Origin: Sphingomonas sp.
Lineage (GTDB): Bacteria; Pseudomonadota; Alphaproteobacteria; Sphingomonadales; Sphingomonadaceae
DNA: 6,810 nt
Assembly: GCA_030824725.1 (NCBI GenBank)
Contig: JAPJRE010000216.1
Location: forward strand, 1-6,810
Reading direction: 5' to 3'
Below the pieces are notes generated by a model that saw nothing but the letters and a program-made list of their open reading frames with translations, did not search any database and was not told the DNA's origin. Within the stretch, counting starts at the first letter, position 1. Every line of letters begins with the position of its first letter. Below, in pieces: positions 1 to 6,810 of the stretch. The position numbers were made by a program, and so were the translations under genes.

Positions 1-1592
1 AGCTGCTGCTGCTGCGCAACGAGCGGTTCCTGAGCTTGTGGGGATTGGAGCCGGGAAGCTGCCAACCCGGAACGGCGCTTCCGTTGCTTATTCGGACCGC
101 ACTCGAGGCACGCAGCGGAAAGCCGGTCTCGGACGCGCGCGTGGCGGAGGCACGAGACCGCATCCTCGCCTCGCTGGCAGACGGGGCCGATCCGACGATC
201 GTCGCCGAATATGATGCGGATTTCGTGCTGTCTGTCGACAGCCGCAAGCTTCCGGATGGCGGCTGGGTAACCACAATCGAAGACATTAGCGAACGGCGCC
301 GCTCCGAGGCGCGGATCGCCCATATGGCGCTGCACGATGCGCTGACCGGTCTGCCCAACCGCCTGCAATTTCACGGCTGGCTCGATGCCGAGCTCGCGCG
401 CGCCGGCGGCGAGCGCGGCCAGGTGGCGGTGGTGGCAATTGATCTCGATCGGTTTAAGGAGATCAATGATTCGCTCGGCCATAGTGAAGGCGACCGGGTG
501 CTGCGCGAGATCGGCCAGGCACTGGCGGGCGCGCTACAAGAGAACGAGATCGCCGCGCGCATGGGTGGCGACGAATTCGCCGTGGCCAAAAGGTTCGAGC
601 ACGCCGCCGAGCTGGAGCCGTTCGTTGCGCGACTCGAAGCCTGCATGCTCGGCGGGTTCGCGGCGCATGGCTCGTTGTCAGTCGGCGCGAGCATCGGCGT
701 CGCCGTCTTCCCCAGCGATGCGCCCGATCGCGAAGCGCTGCTCAACAATGCCGACCTCGCCATGTATCGGGCGAAGGGCGATTTCGCAGAGCGTATCTGC
801 TATTACGAACCGGGCATGGACGAACAGGCGCGGCACCGCCGCGTCGTTGCCAACGACCTGCGCTTTGCCGCCACGCGCGGCGAATTGCGGCTGCTGTACC
901 AGCCGCAACGTTCGCTGCTGACCGATGCCGTGGTGGGGTACGAGGCGCTGTTGCGCTGGGCGCATCCGCGATTGGGCAACATCCCGCCGATGGACTTCAT
1001 CCCGATCGCCGAGGAAACCGGCGAGATCATCCGGCTGGGTGAATGGGTGCTCCGGACCGCGTGCGCCGAGGCGGCTAACTGGTCCTCGGGGCAGAATGTC
1101 GCGGTCAACCTCTCGCCGGTGCAGTTGCTCAAGCCCGATCTGCCCGAGCTGATCACCGAGATACTGGTCGAGACCGGGCTGGCGCCGACGCGGCTGGAGC
1201 TGGAGATCACCGAGACCGCGCTTATTGCCGACAAGGCGCGCGCGCTCCACAGCCTGCGCCGGATCAAGGCGCTGGGCATCCGGGTGGCGATGGACGATTT
1301 CGGCACCGGCTATTCGTCGCTCGACACGCTCCATTCTTTCCCGTTCGACAAGATCAAGATCGACAAGTCGTTCCTGGCCGATTCCGAACGCAGCGAGCAG
1401 TCGCGCGCGATCATCCGCGCGATCCTGGCGCTGGGTCGCAGCCTGTCGATCCCGGTGCTGGCCGAGGGGCTGGAGACCGATGCGCAGCGCGAGCTATTGG
1501 TGCGCGAGGGCTGCGAGGAGGCGCAAGGCTATCTGTTCGGCAAACCCGCGCTGATGCAGGAGGCGGGAGAACTGGCGCGGACGGGGTCGTGA
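1..1592 (+). CDS. PAS-GGDEF-EAL cyclic-di-GMP synthase/phosphodiesterase, 5' end outside window
   Basis: Probable c-di-GMP turnover enzyme. The frame is open from position 3 with no stop, so the start lies upstream; the TTG at 36 falls inside a PAS fold and is not the start. Residues are counted from that TTG. The start of the fragment (NERF, LWGL) to about residue 89 (DGGWVTTIEDISERR) resembles the PAS_7 type that precedes GGDEF-EAL modules. GGDEF domain, about 98-260: LTGLPNR, metal Asp136, intact GGDEF at 177-181. EAL domain, about 275-510: EAL at 303-305, N358, E390 and E393, DD at 420-421, K441, E477, Q497, so the metal and catalytic residues of active phosphodiesterases are all present. 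Both domains therefore look active. The product-inhibition site before GGDEF is degenerate (Q168 and E171 instead of RxxD). It is convergent with the methyltransferase gene, 10 bases away. No membrane segment lies in the visible part. The domain calls are firm; the net direction of activity cannot be read from sequence. Confidence 0.95.
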   Translation, partial: LLLLRNERFLSLWGLEPGSCQPGTALPLLIRTALEARSGKPVSDARVAEARDRILASLADGADPTIVAEYDADFVLSVDSRKLPDGGWVTTIEDISERRRSEARIAHMALHDALTGLPNRLQFHGWLDAELARAGGERGQVAVVAIDLDRFKEINDSLGHSEGDRVLREIGQALAGALQENEIAARMGGDEFAVAKRFEHAAELEPFVARLEACMLGGFAAHGSLSVGASIGVAVFPSDAPDREALLNNADLAMYRAKGDFAERICYYEPGMDEQARHRRVVANDLRFAATRGELRLLYQPQRSLLTDAVVGYEALLRWAHPRLGNIPPMDFIPIAEETGEIIRLGEWVLRTACAEAANWSSGQNVAVNLSPVQLLKPDLPELITEILVETGLAPTRLELEITETALIADKARALHSLRRIKALGIRVAMDDFGTGYSSLDTLHSFPFDKIKIDKSFLADSERSEQSRAIIRAILALGRSLSIPVLAEGLETDAQRELLVREGCEEAQGYLFGKPALMQEAGELARTGS

Positions 1593-1602
1593 GGCGCGGC
1601 GG

Positions 1603-2472
1603 CTAGCGTGACCACCGCGCAAAAATCGCCGTCGGCAGCTCCAGCCCGCGCGCTTCTTCGCGCACCGTCAGCTCGCCCGCTTCCACCGTGCCCCCCTTGT
1701 CCGCCATCGCCTGGCGGACCAGTTCGCCGATCGCCAGCGCCGACATGCGCACCGCATAGACGGTGAGGAACAGGAAGCGCGAGTCCGCGTCGAGCAGCTT
1801 GGCCACGTCGTCGATCAGCGACGGCAGGCCTTCCTCCAGCTTCCACACCTCGCCGTTCGGGCCGCGGCCCCATTTGGGCGGATCGAGGATGATGCCGTCA
1901 TAGCGCCGCCCCCGGCGTACCTCGCGCGCGGTGAACTTGCATGCGTCGTCGATCATCCAGCGGATCGGCTTGTCGGCCATGCCCGAGAGCTGGGCGTTGG
2001 CCTTGCCCTCCATCACCGATTTCTTGGAGGCATCGACATGCGTCACCTTGGCGCCCGCCGCCGCCAGCGCCAGCGAGCCGACGCCGGTATAGCCGAACAG
2101 GTTCATGCACTCAGGGCTGTCCATGCCGTCGATCCGGCCGCGCATCCAGTCCCATACCGGCGCCATGTCCGGGAAGGAGCCGAGATGGCGGAAGGGTGTG
2201 GTCTGGGCGGTGAAGCGCACCTCGCGCCATGCCAGCGGCCAGCCTTCGCGGGGCGTAGGCTTCAGATATTCCCAGCGGCCGCCGCCATCCTCGTCGGAGC
2301 CGGGGACGAACTCGGCATGCGCGTCCCACTCGGCCGCGGCCGGCGCCCACATCGCCTGGGGCTCGGGCCGGATGAAGCGATAGGCGCCGTAGCGCTCGAG
2401 CTTGCGGCCATGGCCCGAATCGATCAGCCCATAATCGCCCCAGGGCTCGCCGGTGAGGGTGACGAGCTTCAC
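1603..2472 (-). CDS. Class I SAM-dependent methyltransferase, RlmI-like (COG1092 / Methyltransf_SAM type)
   Basis: A 289-residue cytoplasmic methyltransferase, probably acting on RNA. Residues 1-95 form an N-terminal region with a conserved LIDSGHGRKLERYG stretch. The Rossmann core follows: motif I NLFGYTGVGS at 124-133, HVDAS at 145-149 (ribose-binding acidic strand), DDA at 175-177, and the catalytic-type motif DPPKWGRGP at 197-205. The DPPK motif and the order of motifs match the family of 23S rRNA m5C methyltransferase RlmI. The protein is about 100 residues shorter than E. coli RlmI, and I see no N-terminal PUA domain, so its target cannot be assumed to be the RlmI site. The start is a GTG at 2472 that overlaps the thrC stop (GTGA, 2469-2472). 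I chose it because the conserved LERYG region begins about 25 residues later and the next in-frame Met (41) would remove it. No strong Shine-Dalgarno precedes it, as expected for translational coupling to thrC. It ends with TAG at 1603-1605, convergent with the GGDEF-EAL gene. Confidence 0.9.
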   Translation of the reverse strand: MKLVTLTGEPWGDYGLIDSGHGRKLERYGAYRFIRPEPQAMWAPAAAEWDAHAEFVPGSDEDGGGRWEYLKPTPREGWPLAWREVRFTAQTTPFRHLGSFPDMAPVWDWMRGRIDGMDSPECMNLFGYTGVGSLALAAAGAKVTHVDASKKSVMEGKANAQLSGMADKPIRWMIDDACKFTAREVRRGRRYDGIILDPPKWGRGPNGEVWKLEEGLPSLIDDVAKLLDADSRFLFLTVYAVRMSALAIGELVRQAMADKGGTVEAGELTVREEARGLELPTAIFARWSR

Positions 2473-3860
2473 GGCCGGGCGTGCGCCCGCTCGGCGATAT
2501 AGCCGGTGATCGCGCCGAACTCGGCGGGCAGGGTGTCGTAGCGCTCCTGGCGATCGAACAGGTCGCCGATGCGGTTCGGCACGTGCGGGCGGACGCCGGT
2601 GGCGCGTTCCACGGCGTCGGGGAACTTGGCCGGGTGCGCGGTAGCGAGGGTGACGACGGGCACGTCCGGCGCCAGCCCGGCGCGCTGCGCGGCGGCGAGC
2701 CCGATCGCGGTGTGCGGGTCGATCACCTGGCCAGCTTCGGCACAGGCCCAGCGCATCGCCTCGTTCATGCCGTCGGCGTCGATCGCGTCGCTGGTGAAGA
2801 GCTTGGAGGCGCCCTCGCGCTGCATGTTGGTGAGCTGCATCGCGCGGGTCGATTCGAAGCCGCGCATCTGGTCCGCGATCGGCGCGCCGGCGAGATCGGC
2901 GAGCAGCCGCTCGAAGTTCGAGCTGACCTGGATGTCCATCGAGGGCGCGGCGGTGGGCGTGACGGTGCCCGCCGAATAATCGCCGGCCGACAGCGCACGG
3001 TGGAGAATGTCGTTGACGTTGGTGGCGACCACCAGCTTGGCCACCGGCAGGCCCATGCGCGCGGCGACATAGCCGGCGAACACGTCGCCGAAATTGCCGG
3101 TCGGCACCGAGAACGCCACGGCCCGCTCGGGCGCGCCGAGGCGGACCGCGGCGTAGAAATAATAGACTATCTGCGCCATCAGCCGGGCCCAGTTGATCGA
3201 GTTGACTGCGCTCAGCTGGAAGCGGCCGGCAAAGTCGCGATCGTTGAACATCGCCTTCACCAGCGCCTGGGCATCGTCGAAGCTGCCGTCGATCGCGATA
3301 TTGTGGACGTTGGGCGCGAGCACCGTGGTCATCTGGCGGCGCTGGACGTCCGACACGCGGCCCTGCGGGTGCAGCATGAAGATGTCGACACCGATGCGCC
3401 CCGCCACCGCGTCGATCGCGGCGCTGCCGGTGTCGCCCGAGGTCGCGCCGACGATGGTGAGGTGCTGGTTGGTGCCGCTCAGGAACTTCTCGAACAGCAG
3501 CCCGAGCAGCTGGAGCGCCACGTCCTTGAAGGCGAGGGTGGGGCCGTGGAACAGCTCGAGCAGCCAGTGCTGCTGGTCGATCTGGACCAGCGGGGTCACC
3601 GCGGCGTGCGAGAAGCGTCCATAGGCCTGGGCGCAGAGCTGGCGCAGTTCGTCTTCCGAAAGGTCCGGCGTGACGAAGGGCAGCATGACCCGCACCGCCG
3701 TCTCGACATAGGACAGGCCGCGTAATCCCGCGATGTCCTCGGCCGAGAAGCGCGGCCACTGGGTCGGGACGTAGAGGCCGCCGTCGCTGGCGAGGCCGGT
3801 GAGGGTGACGTCGCGAAAGCCCAGCAAGGGCGCGCCGCCGCGGGTGCTGTGATACTGCAT
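2469..3860 (-). CDS. thrC: Threonine synthase (PLP-dependent)
   Basis: Converts O-phospho-L-homoserine to L-threonine and phosphate, the last step of threonine synthesis, in the cytoplasm. The 463 residues begin MQYHSTRG, the typical N-terminus of the longer bacterial/fungal-type threonine synthases, which run about 430-510 residues. The PLP Schiff-base lysine is K112 in HGPTLAFKD. The substrate loop GATSGDTGSAA lies at 138-148 and the PLP phosphate-binding loop PTGNFGD at 253-259. The C-terminal part carries the usual TLATAHPAKFPDAV segment at 404-417. All key residues are present and there is no frameshift. The ATG at 3860 is the natural start because the conserved N-terminus begins there. 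No clear Shine-Dalgarno precedes it (the six bases before the ATG are TCGGCC), so translation may start by a weak-SD or near-leaderless route. It is first in a two-gene unit with the downstream methyltransferase and divergent from the aldo/keto reductase. Confidence 0.97.
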   Translation of the reverse strand: MQYHSTRGGAPLLGFRDVTLTGLASDGGLYVPTQWPRFSAEDIAGLRGLSYVETAVRVMLPFVTPDLSEDELRQLCAQAYGRFSHAAVTPLVQIDQQHWLLELFHGPTLAFKDVALQLLGLLFEKFLSGTNQHLTIVGATSGDTGSAAIDAVAGRIGVDIFMLHPQGRVSDVQRRQMTTVLAPNVHNIAIDGSFDDAQALVKAMFNDRDFAGRFQLSAVNSINWARLMAQIVYYFYAAVRLGAPERAVAFSVPTGNFGDVFAGYVAARMGLPVAKLVVATNVNDILHRALSAGDYSAGTVTPTAAPSMDIQVSSNFERLLADLAGAPIADQMRGFESTRAMQLTNMQREGASKLFTSDAIDADGMNEAMRWACAEAGQVIDPHTAIGLAAAQRAGLAPDVPVVTLATAHPAKFPDAVERATGVRPHVPNRIGDLFDRQERYDTLPAEFGAITGYIAERAHARP

Positions 3861-3891
3861 GGCCGACCGCGTTACCCGCCGGCAACGATCG

Positions 3892-3908
3892 GGACAAGAT
3901 AGCTGTCC
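3892..3908. promoter_or_regulatory. Small inverted repeat, possible operator
   Basis: GGACA at 3892-3896 and TGTCC at 3904-3908 are perfect 5-base inverted arms around 7 bases (AGATAGC). The repeat lies between the divergent thrC and aldo/keto reductase genes and overlaps the possible thrC -10. This is the position an operator would take, but 5-base arms arise often by chance in GC-rich DNA and no regulator gene is nearby. Confidence 0.2.
3896..3901 (-). promoter_or_regulatory. thrC: Possible -10 element for thrC
   Basis: Read on the minus strand, the sequence is TATCTT, close to the TATAAT consensus. It lies 35 bases before the thrC ATG, which would give a leader of roughly 25-30 bases. No good -35 hexamer lies 16-18 bases further upstream (GGCACG at 17), so an activator or another sigma factor would be needed, or the match is chance. 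A small inverted repeat overlaps it (see 3892-3908). Confidence 0.25.
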
Positions 3909-3944
3909 TTGGGGGCGGCGTGCCCTTGTTGGTGGGCGAGGGTG

Positions 3945-3973
3945 TTCCGCAACGGACCCGGCGTGCGTATAGG
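3945..3973 (+). promoter_or_regulatory. Possible promoter for the aldo/keto reductase unit
   Basis: TATAGG at 3968-3973 resembles a -10 box (four of six consensus bases). TTCCGC lies 17 bases upstream at 3945-3950 and is a poor -35 (only the first two bases match). The position, about 35 bases before the start codon, is right for a promoter serving the reductase and the Gre-like gene behind it. It is a weak match, listed as the best candidate in this short intergenic region. Confidence 0.25.
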
Positions 3974-3997
3974 CGCGTTCCGTACAGCCTTCCCGAT

Positions 3998-4005
3998 GGA
4001 GAGAG
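3998..4005 (+). promoter_or_regulatory. Ribosome binding site of the aldo/keto reductase
   Basis: GGAGAGAG stands directly before two tandem ATG codons at 4006 and 4009. The GGAG core is 4 bases from the first ATG and 7 bases from the second. The spacing favours initiation at the second, giving MAYPQPW rather than MMAYPQPW. The difference is a single residue. Confidence 0.7.
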
Positions 4006-4008
4006 ATG

Positions 4009-5066
<1,058 letters not shown>

Positions 5067-5070
<4 letters not shown>

Positions 5071-5528
5071 GTGTCGCGTTTCGCCGCGAGAGCGACGAGG
5101 AACACAAGGAACCGAAGTTCGAGCTGCCGCTGCCGGCCGGGCCCAACCTGGTCACGGCAGCGGGGCCGACGCTGATCGCGGGCAAGGTCGCCGCGCTGGA
5201 GGCGGCGATCGAGGCCGAGGGCGATGCGGAGGCCAAGGAAGGGCTGAAGCGCGAGTTGCGCTACTGGAACACCCGCGCCGCCACCGCGCAGATCGCGCCG
5301 CCCCTCGAGGACGGCGTGGCGGGGATCGGCGCGCGCGTGCGGATCAAGCTGAACGGGCGCGAGCGGGTGATCGAGATCGTCGGCCATGATGAGGCTGATC
5401 CGGCGGCCGACCGGCTGGCCTTCCAGGCGCCGCTGGCGCACGCCCTGCTCGGCGCGGAGGAAGGCGAGCGGGTCGATTTCGGCGGGAAGCCGGAAGCGAT
5501 TGAGGTGCTGGCGGTGGAGGCGATTTAG
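5067..5528 (+). CDS. Short GreA/GreB-family transcription elongation factor-like protein
   Basis: A 153-residue protein with the C-terminal FKBP-like domain of GreA/GreB. Residues 86-150 contain GIGARVRI, ERVIEIVGHDEADP (99-112) and the hallmark APLAHALLGAEEGERV (121-136), followed by a short final beta strand. Family members enter the RNA polymerase secondary channel; GreA and GreB stimulate transcript cleavage in backtracked complexes. Residues 1-25 are a charged, proline-rich leader (RRESDEEHKEP). PNLVTAAG at 26-33 matches the LT-G start of the Gre coiled coil, and residues 34-78 (ending in ELRYWNTRAATAQ) form a helical hairpin roughly 15 residues shorter than that of E. coli GreA. No clear copy of the acidic DLSENAEY-type tip is visible; the nearest acidic cluster is EGDAEAKE at 51-58. 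Cleavage activity is therefore uncertain, and it could instead act like an Rnk- or Gfh-type channel binder. It overlaps the reductase stop by 4 bases. A palindromic repeat follows 15 bases after its TAG stop. I give no gene symbol because it is neither canonical greA nor greB. Confidence 0.85.
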
Positions 5529-5543
5529 GGGAGGACTACAAGG

Positions 5544-5681
5544 TCACCCTCACCCTCCCCACCGCCTGCGGCGGCGGGTCCCCTCCCTCTCCCTTGGAAG
5601 GGAGAGGGCGTTCGGCGCTGCTTCCCTCTCCCTTCCAAGGGAGAGGGAGGGAGGCGCGAAGCGCCGGAAGGGTGAGGGTGA
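5544..5681. repeat. Mirrored nested palindromic repeat element
   Basis: Two half-elements face each other. Outer arms TCACCCTCACCCT (5544-5556) and its exact complement (5669-5681) are 13 bases each. Inside, a 28-base perfect inverted repeat occupies 5581-5608 and 5624-5651 around a 15-base spacer. Each 28-base arm contains its own hairpin, CCCTCTCCCTT with AAGGGAGAGGG (5585-5595/5598-5608 and 5624-5634/5637-5647). Each half also carries a small GC hairpin between outer and inner arms: CCGCC-TGC-GGCGG at 5562-5574 and GGCGC-GAA-GCGCC at 5653-5665. Between two convergent genes, the element could act as a bidirectional transcription stop or mRNA stabiliser, although no T-tract follows the stems. 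I recall similar CCCTCTCCC/GGGAGAGGG intergenic repeats in sphingomonad and xanthomonad genomes, which would make this one copy of a dispersed REP/BIME-like family. The copy number cannot be seen from this window. Confidence 0.9.
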
Positions 5682-5690
5682 TGGCGGGCG

Positions 5691-6542
5691 TCAGCCCTCC
5701 AGCTTCGCCAGATCGAACGCGATCACGTCCTGGCGCTGGGTGCCGAGGCCGGTGATCCCCAGCTCCATCACGTCGCCGGGCTTGAGGAAGATCTTCTCGG
5801 GCTTCTGGCCTTCGCCGACGCCGGGGGGCGTGCCGGTGATCAGCAGGTCGCCGGGGTGGAGCGTGATGAAGCGGCTCATATAGGCGATGCATTCCGCCAC
5901 CGGAAAGATCATCGTCGACGTGTTGCCGGTCTGCATGCGCTTGCCGTTGAGGTCCAGATACATGTCGAGCGCCTGGCAGTCGGCCACCTCGTCCGGCGTC
6001 ACCAGCCACGGGCCGACGGGTCCGAAGGTGTCGCAGCCCTTGCCCTTGTCCCACTGGCTGCCGAGCTCCTTCTGGAAGGCGCGCTCGGACACGTCGTTGG
6101 CGAGGACGAAGCCCGCGACATGGTCCAGCGCATCGGCCTGGTCGACATGGCGGCAGGTCTTGCCGATGATCACGCCCAGCTCGACTTCCCAGTCGCTCTT
6201 CTGCGAGTCCTTGGGGATCATCACCGGATCGTTCGGGCCGGTGAGGCACGAGATCGCCTTGGTGAAGAAGATCGGTTCGGGCGGCGGCTCGAGGCCGGCT
6301 TCGCGGGCGTGATCGGCATAGTTGAGGCCGATCGCGAGGAACTTGCCGATGTTCGCCACAGGCACGCCCAGGCGAACGTCGCCCTCGACCAGCGGCAGCG
6401 TGGTGGGATCCACCGCGCGGATCCGCTCGATCACGTCGACGGTGAGGTCGGGCACCAGGCCGGTCAGGTCGCGGATGCGGCCCTCGGCGTCCAGGATGCC
6501 GGGCTTTTCGGCACCGCGCGGGCCGTAGCGAAGCAACTTCAT
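5691..6542 (-). CDS. Fumarylacetoacetate hydrolase family protein (2,4-diketo-3-deoxy sugar acid / acylpyruvate hydrolase-like)
   Basis: A 283-residue cytoplasmic enzyme of the FAH fold, expected to cleave a C-C bond in a 2,4-diketo acid with Mg2+ or Mn2+. The N-terminal cap is residues 1-65 (MKLLRYG, GILDAEGRIRDL). The FAH core runs from IGKFLAIGLNYADHA (65-79) through IFFTKA, DWEVELGVIIGK (117-128) and NDVSERAFQ (149-157) to TGTPPGVG (236-243). The likely metal ligands E119, E121 and D150 are present. The overall pattern is closest to the group holding L-2,4-diketo-3-deoxyrhamnonate hydrolase and ureidoglycolate-lyase-annotated relatives, but no rhamnose, fucose or purine catabolic gene is in the window, so the substrate is open. 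The ATG at 6542 was chosen because GAGGA (6550-6554) sits 7 bases upstream and the family N-terminus begins MKLLRYG; an in-frame TTG at 6605 would add 21 unconserved residues. It is transcribed alone here and convergent with the Gre-like gene across the palindromic element, whose edge is 9 bases beyond the stop. Confidence 0.92.
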   Translation of the reverse strand: MKLLRYGPRGAEKPGILDAEGRIRDLTGLVPDLTVDVIERIRAVDPTTLPLVEGDVRLGVPVANIGKFLAIGLNYADHAREAGLEPPPEPIFFTKAISCLTGPNDPVMIPKDSQKSDWEVELGVIIGKTCRHVDQADALDHVAGFVLANDVSERAFQKELGSQWDKGKGCDTFGPVGPWLVTPDEVADCQALDMYLDLNGKRMQTGNTSTMIFPVAECIAYMSRFITLHPGDLLITGTPPGVGEGQKPEKIFLKPGDVMELGITGLGTQRQDVIAFDLAKLEG

Positions 6543-6549
6543 GCAAGCG

Positions 6550-6554
6550 TCCTC
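6550..6554 (-). promoter_or_regulatory. Ribosome binding site of the FAH-family gene
   Basis: GAGGA on the minus strand, with 7 bases to the ATG at 6542. This near-ideal spacing fixes that start codon over the upstream in-frame TTG at 6605. Confidence 0.8.
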
Positions 6555-6577
6555 ATTCAGGAAAGACAGACGATTGC

Positions 6578-6605
6578 GCCCTAGCGCGCGGGGGCGCGTT
6601 GCCAA
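6578..6605 (-). promoter_or_regulatory. Possible promoter of the FAH-family gene
   Basis: On the minus strand, TTGGCA (6600-6605) is a fair -35. It is followed 16 bases later by TAGGGC (6578-6583), a poor -10. The position is suitable, about 36 bases upstream of the ATG. It is listed as a weak candidate only. Nothing else gene-like was seen in 6606-6699, apart from a small GCAAC/GTTGC inverted repeat at 6667-6682. Confidence 0.25.
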
Positions 6606-6699
6606 AGCGGGATTTGCCGATTTGTCCGATTATTGGAGGGGCCGGGGCCGGCGGAGGGCGGGGGCGGCAACAGCGTCGTTGCGCCGTACTTCTCGACAG

Positions 6700-6798
6700 C
6701 CGTCATCCCGGCGAAAAGCCGGAATCCAGACGCCAAACGGCCTCGGCAAGAACCGCGACGGAGACCCCAATGGATCCCGGCTTTCGCCGGGATGACGG
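6700..6798. repeat. TCATCCCGGC-type palindromic intergenic repeat pair
   Basis: The left unit is 6700-6728 and the right unit, in opposite orientation, is 6771-6798, with 42 bases between. The outermost 13 bases match perfectly as complements (6700-6712 with 6786-6798). Including the inner part, which ends in ATCCA/TGGAT, the units differ by one inserted A and one substitution in the left copy. Each unit has its own hairpin: CCGGC-GAAAA-GCCGG at 6708-6722 and CCCGGC-TTTC-GCCGGG at 6776-6791. I recognise the GTCATCCCGGCGAAAGCCGG type as a very common dispersed repeat in proteobacterial genomes. It lies upstream of the FAH-family gene, and what is beyond it is outside the window. Confidence 0.88.
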
Positions 6799-6810
6799 GC
6801 GGGGCCGGGC

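Noticed and set aside
3..14. Run of four CTG codons (a short trinucleotide repeat) at the window start
   Set aside because: It encodes a leucine strand of the PAS domain in frame with the GGDEF-EAL protein, and four copies are not remarkable.
1594..1625. GCGCGG / CCGCGC inverted repeat beside an A-run at the junction of the two convergent genes
   Set aside because: The loop is 15 bases, one arm lies inside the methyltransferase coding end, and the A-run is on the wrong side for a U-tract terminator in either direction.
2481..3725. A 414-codon plus-strand frame antisense to thrC
   Set aside because: Its composition (runs of R, A, H, G, D) is typical of an antisense shadow, while the opposite strand encodes an intact threonine synthase.
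6543..6605. A 21-residue N-terminal extension of the FAH-family protein from a TTG at 6605
   Set aside because: The ATG at 6542 has a well-spaced GAGGA and begins the conserved MKLLRYG; the extension would cover the probable promoter.
6541..6795. An 84-codon plus-strand frame from the FAH upstream region into the repeat
   Set aside because: It overlaps the promoter region and the palindromic repeat, has no good ribosome binding site, and shows no family resemblance.

Overview
This window looks like ordinary chromosome from a high-GC alphaproteobacterium, most likely a sphingomonad (Sphingomonas or a close relative). That placement is an inference. It rests on the GC-rich wobble positions, the style of the short GreA/GreB-like protein, and two classes of intergenic palindromic repeat of a kind I associate with such genomes. 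No phage, plasmid, transposase, CRISPR, tRNA or rRNA sequence is visible.

Layout, left to right. (1) Positions 1-1592, plus strand: the 3' part of a PAS-GGDEF-EAL cyclic-di-GMP enzyme whose start lies outside the window. (2) Positions 1603-3860, minus strand: a two-gene unit, thrC (threonine synthase) followed by a class I SAM-dependent methyltransferase of the RlmI-like group. The two genes overlap by 4 bases (GTGA). (3) Positions 3861-4008: a divergent intergenic region with weak promoter-like sequences and a small inverted repeat. (4) Positions 4009-5528, plus strand: a two-gene unit, a YghZ/Gpr-type aldo/keto reductase and a short GreA/GreB-family protein. These also overlap by 4 bases (ATGA). 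(5) Positions 5529-5690: almost filled by an elaborate mirrored set of nested palindromes between two convergent genes. (6) Positions 5691-6542, minus strand: a fumarylacetoacetate-hydrolase-family protein with a clear ribosome binding site. (7) Positions 6543-6810: its upstream region, ending in a second palindromic repeat (TCATCCCGGC type).

The genes do not form one pathway. They cover c-di-GMP signalling, the last step of threonine synthesis with a coupled methyltransferase, an aldehyde/ketone reductase coupled to an RNA-polymerase secondary-channel-type factor, and a diketo-acid or acylpyruvate-type hydrolase. I found no convincing undescribed system. The points most worth a second look are the mirrored repeat at 5544-5681, the reduced coiled coil of the Gre-like protein and its coupling to the reductase, and the degenerate inhibitory site of the GGDEF domain.
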